Assembly: GCF_013396335.1 (NCBI RefSeq)
Contig: NZ_JABWSY010000015.1
Location: 62,001-126,000, forward strand
Length of the DNA stretch: 64,000 nt
Direction: 5' to 3'
DNA from: Bacillus sp. EB106-08-02-XG196
Lineage (GTDB): Bacteria; Bacillota; Bacilli; Bacillales; Cytobacillaceae
A program made the translations under genes and the position numbers. The notes under the pieces are model-generated. The model did not search any database and was not told where the DNA came from. It saw only the letters and a program-made list of their open reading frames with translations. Below, piece by piece: positions 63,661 through 64,000 of this stretch (position 1 is its first letter; each line of letters starts with the position of its first letter).

Positions 63661-64000
63661 TTAATTTTTTATAAGGCGTTTTTGAACTGGAGAAATGAAA
63701 GGATAATTCTTCGGTAAAACCAGCAGGCTGGCAAGTGAACCAAGGGCTAATATGGCAAAGGCAATCCCCCAGCCGAGTGTTTCATCCGGGATAATACTTA
63801 AAGTGAAACCAAAGACACTAGGAGAAATAATTGTGATACTGTAACCAAGTACCTGCTGGAGCCCTAATGCTAAACCTAAGGTGTTTTCATCGCTTAATTC
63901 ACTAATGGCCACTGAATAGATTGGAGAATCTCCGACAACCGTAATCCCATAAATAATCCCAATGACTATCACAAGAAAGAAGGGGATGGATGAAATCCAT
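63661..64000 (-). CDS. MFS transporter, 3' part only
   Basis: The frame is open to the right edge of the window (WISSIPFFLVIVIGIIYGIT precedes the first possible internal start), so the gene continues beyond it. The 112 visible codons hold three or four hydrophobic helices: IIYGITVVGDSPIYSVAISE, LGLALGLQQVLGYSITIISP and WGIAFAILALGSLASLLVLP. GDSPIYSVAISELSDENTLG is typical of the 10th-11th helix region of an MFS carrier. The substrate cannot be inferred. Confidence 0.85.
   Translation of the reverse strand, partial: WISSIPFFLVIVIGIIYGITVVGDSPIYSVAISELSDENTLGLALGLQQVLGYSITIISPSVFGFTLSIIPDETLGWGIAFAILALGSLASLLVLPKNYPFISPVQKRLIKN

Overview
This window looks like chromosomal DNA of a Bacillaceae (low-GC Gram-positive) bacterium. 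Genes have strong GGAGG-type ribosome binding sites, many TTG and GTG starts, a Bacillus-type cobalamin gene order with a CbiH/[4Fe-4S] fusion, B12 and TPP riboswitches that work through intrinsic terminators, an AraC/Bacillus-style Fe-S PurF, and dispersed small repeats typical of Bacillus genomes. No rRNA, tRNA or CRISPR array was seen.

Layout. 1-7.4 kb: anaerobic cobalamin operon (minus strand) cbiH60-J-C-D-ET-L-F-G, led by a B12 riboswitch. 7.5-10.6 kb: cobalt ECF transporter cbiM-N-Q-O with its own B12 riboswitch. 10.9-14.9 kb: thiazole branch of thiamine synthesis tenI-thiO-thiS-thiG-thiF under a TPP riboswitch. 15-17.3 kb: a scrapyard holding copies of the tails of two genes found intact near 41-45 kb, an LXG/YeeF-type toxin remnant and a lipoprotein gene broken by a stop. 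17.3-21.4 kb: a very large secreted subtilase ending in a dockerin-like module. 22-26.2 kb: a PD-(D/E)XK nuclease coupled to a small lipoprotein ORF, a HAD-like protein lacking its nucleophile between two copies of a hairpin element, an integrase remnant and an IS110 remnant that keeps its upstream non-coding (bridge-RNA-type) region. 26.2-36.2 kb: purine cluster purC-S-Q-L-M-N-H-D with purF divergent rather than inside the operon, and purE/K/B absent. 36-45 kb: GltS-like carrier plus amidohydrolase, AAC(3)-like acetyltransferase, pRiA4b-type protein, M20 dipeptidase. 45-54 kb: heptad-repeat protein, nitroreductase, manganese-type ABC importer, MFS exporter, MBL hydrolase with divergent Lrp-type regulator, a HesB-like gene with an in-frame TGA, zinc alcohol dehydrogenase. 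54-64 kb: GH18 chitinase, secreted nuclease, YpfJ-type metallopeptidase, MFS with a soluble tail, small glycine-zipper protein, GNAT/GyrI-like pair with a frameshift, broken HTH gene, and the 3' end of another MFS gene.

The most interesting signal is at 52627-52941 on the minus strand. A 104-codon HesB/IscA-like gene has a single in-frame TGA exactly at the conserved HesB cysteine position, followed 20 bases later by a hairpin of up to 9 bp with a GGU loop, placed like a bacterial SECIS. It is best read as a HesB-like selenoprotein, implying that this organism makes selenocysteine; ordinary gene calling truncates it to its last 67 codons. Other points of note are the orphan IS110 non-coding region, the relocated purF, the chimeric duplicated debris at 15.1-16.2 kb, and the GyrI-like/GNAT reading-frame continuity.
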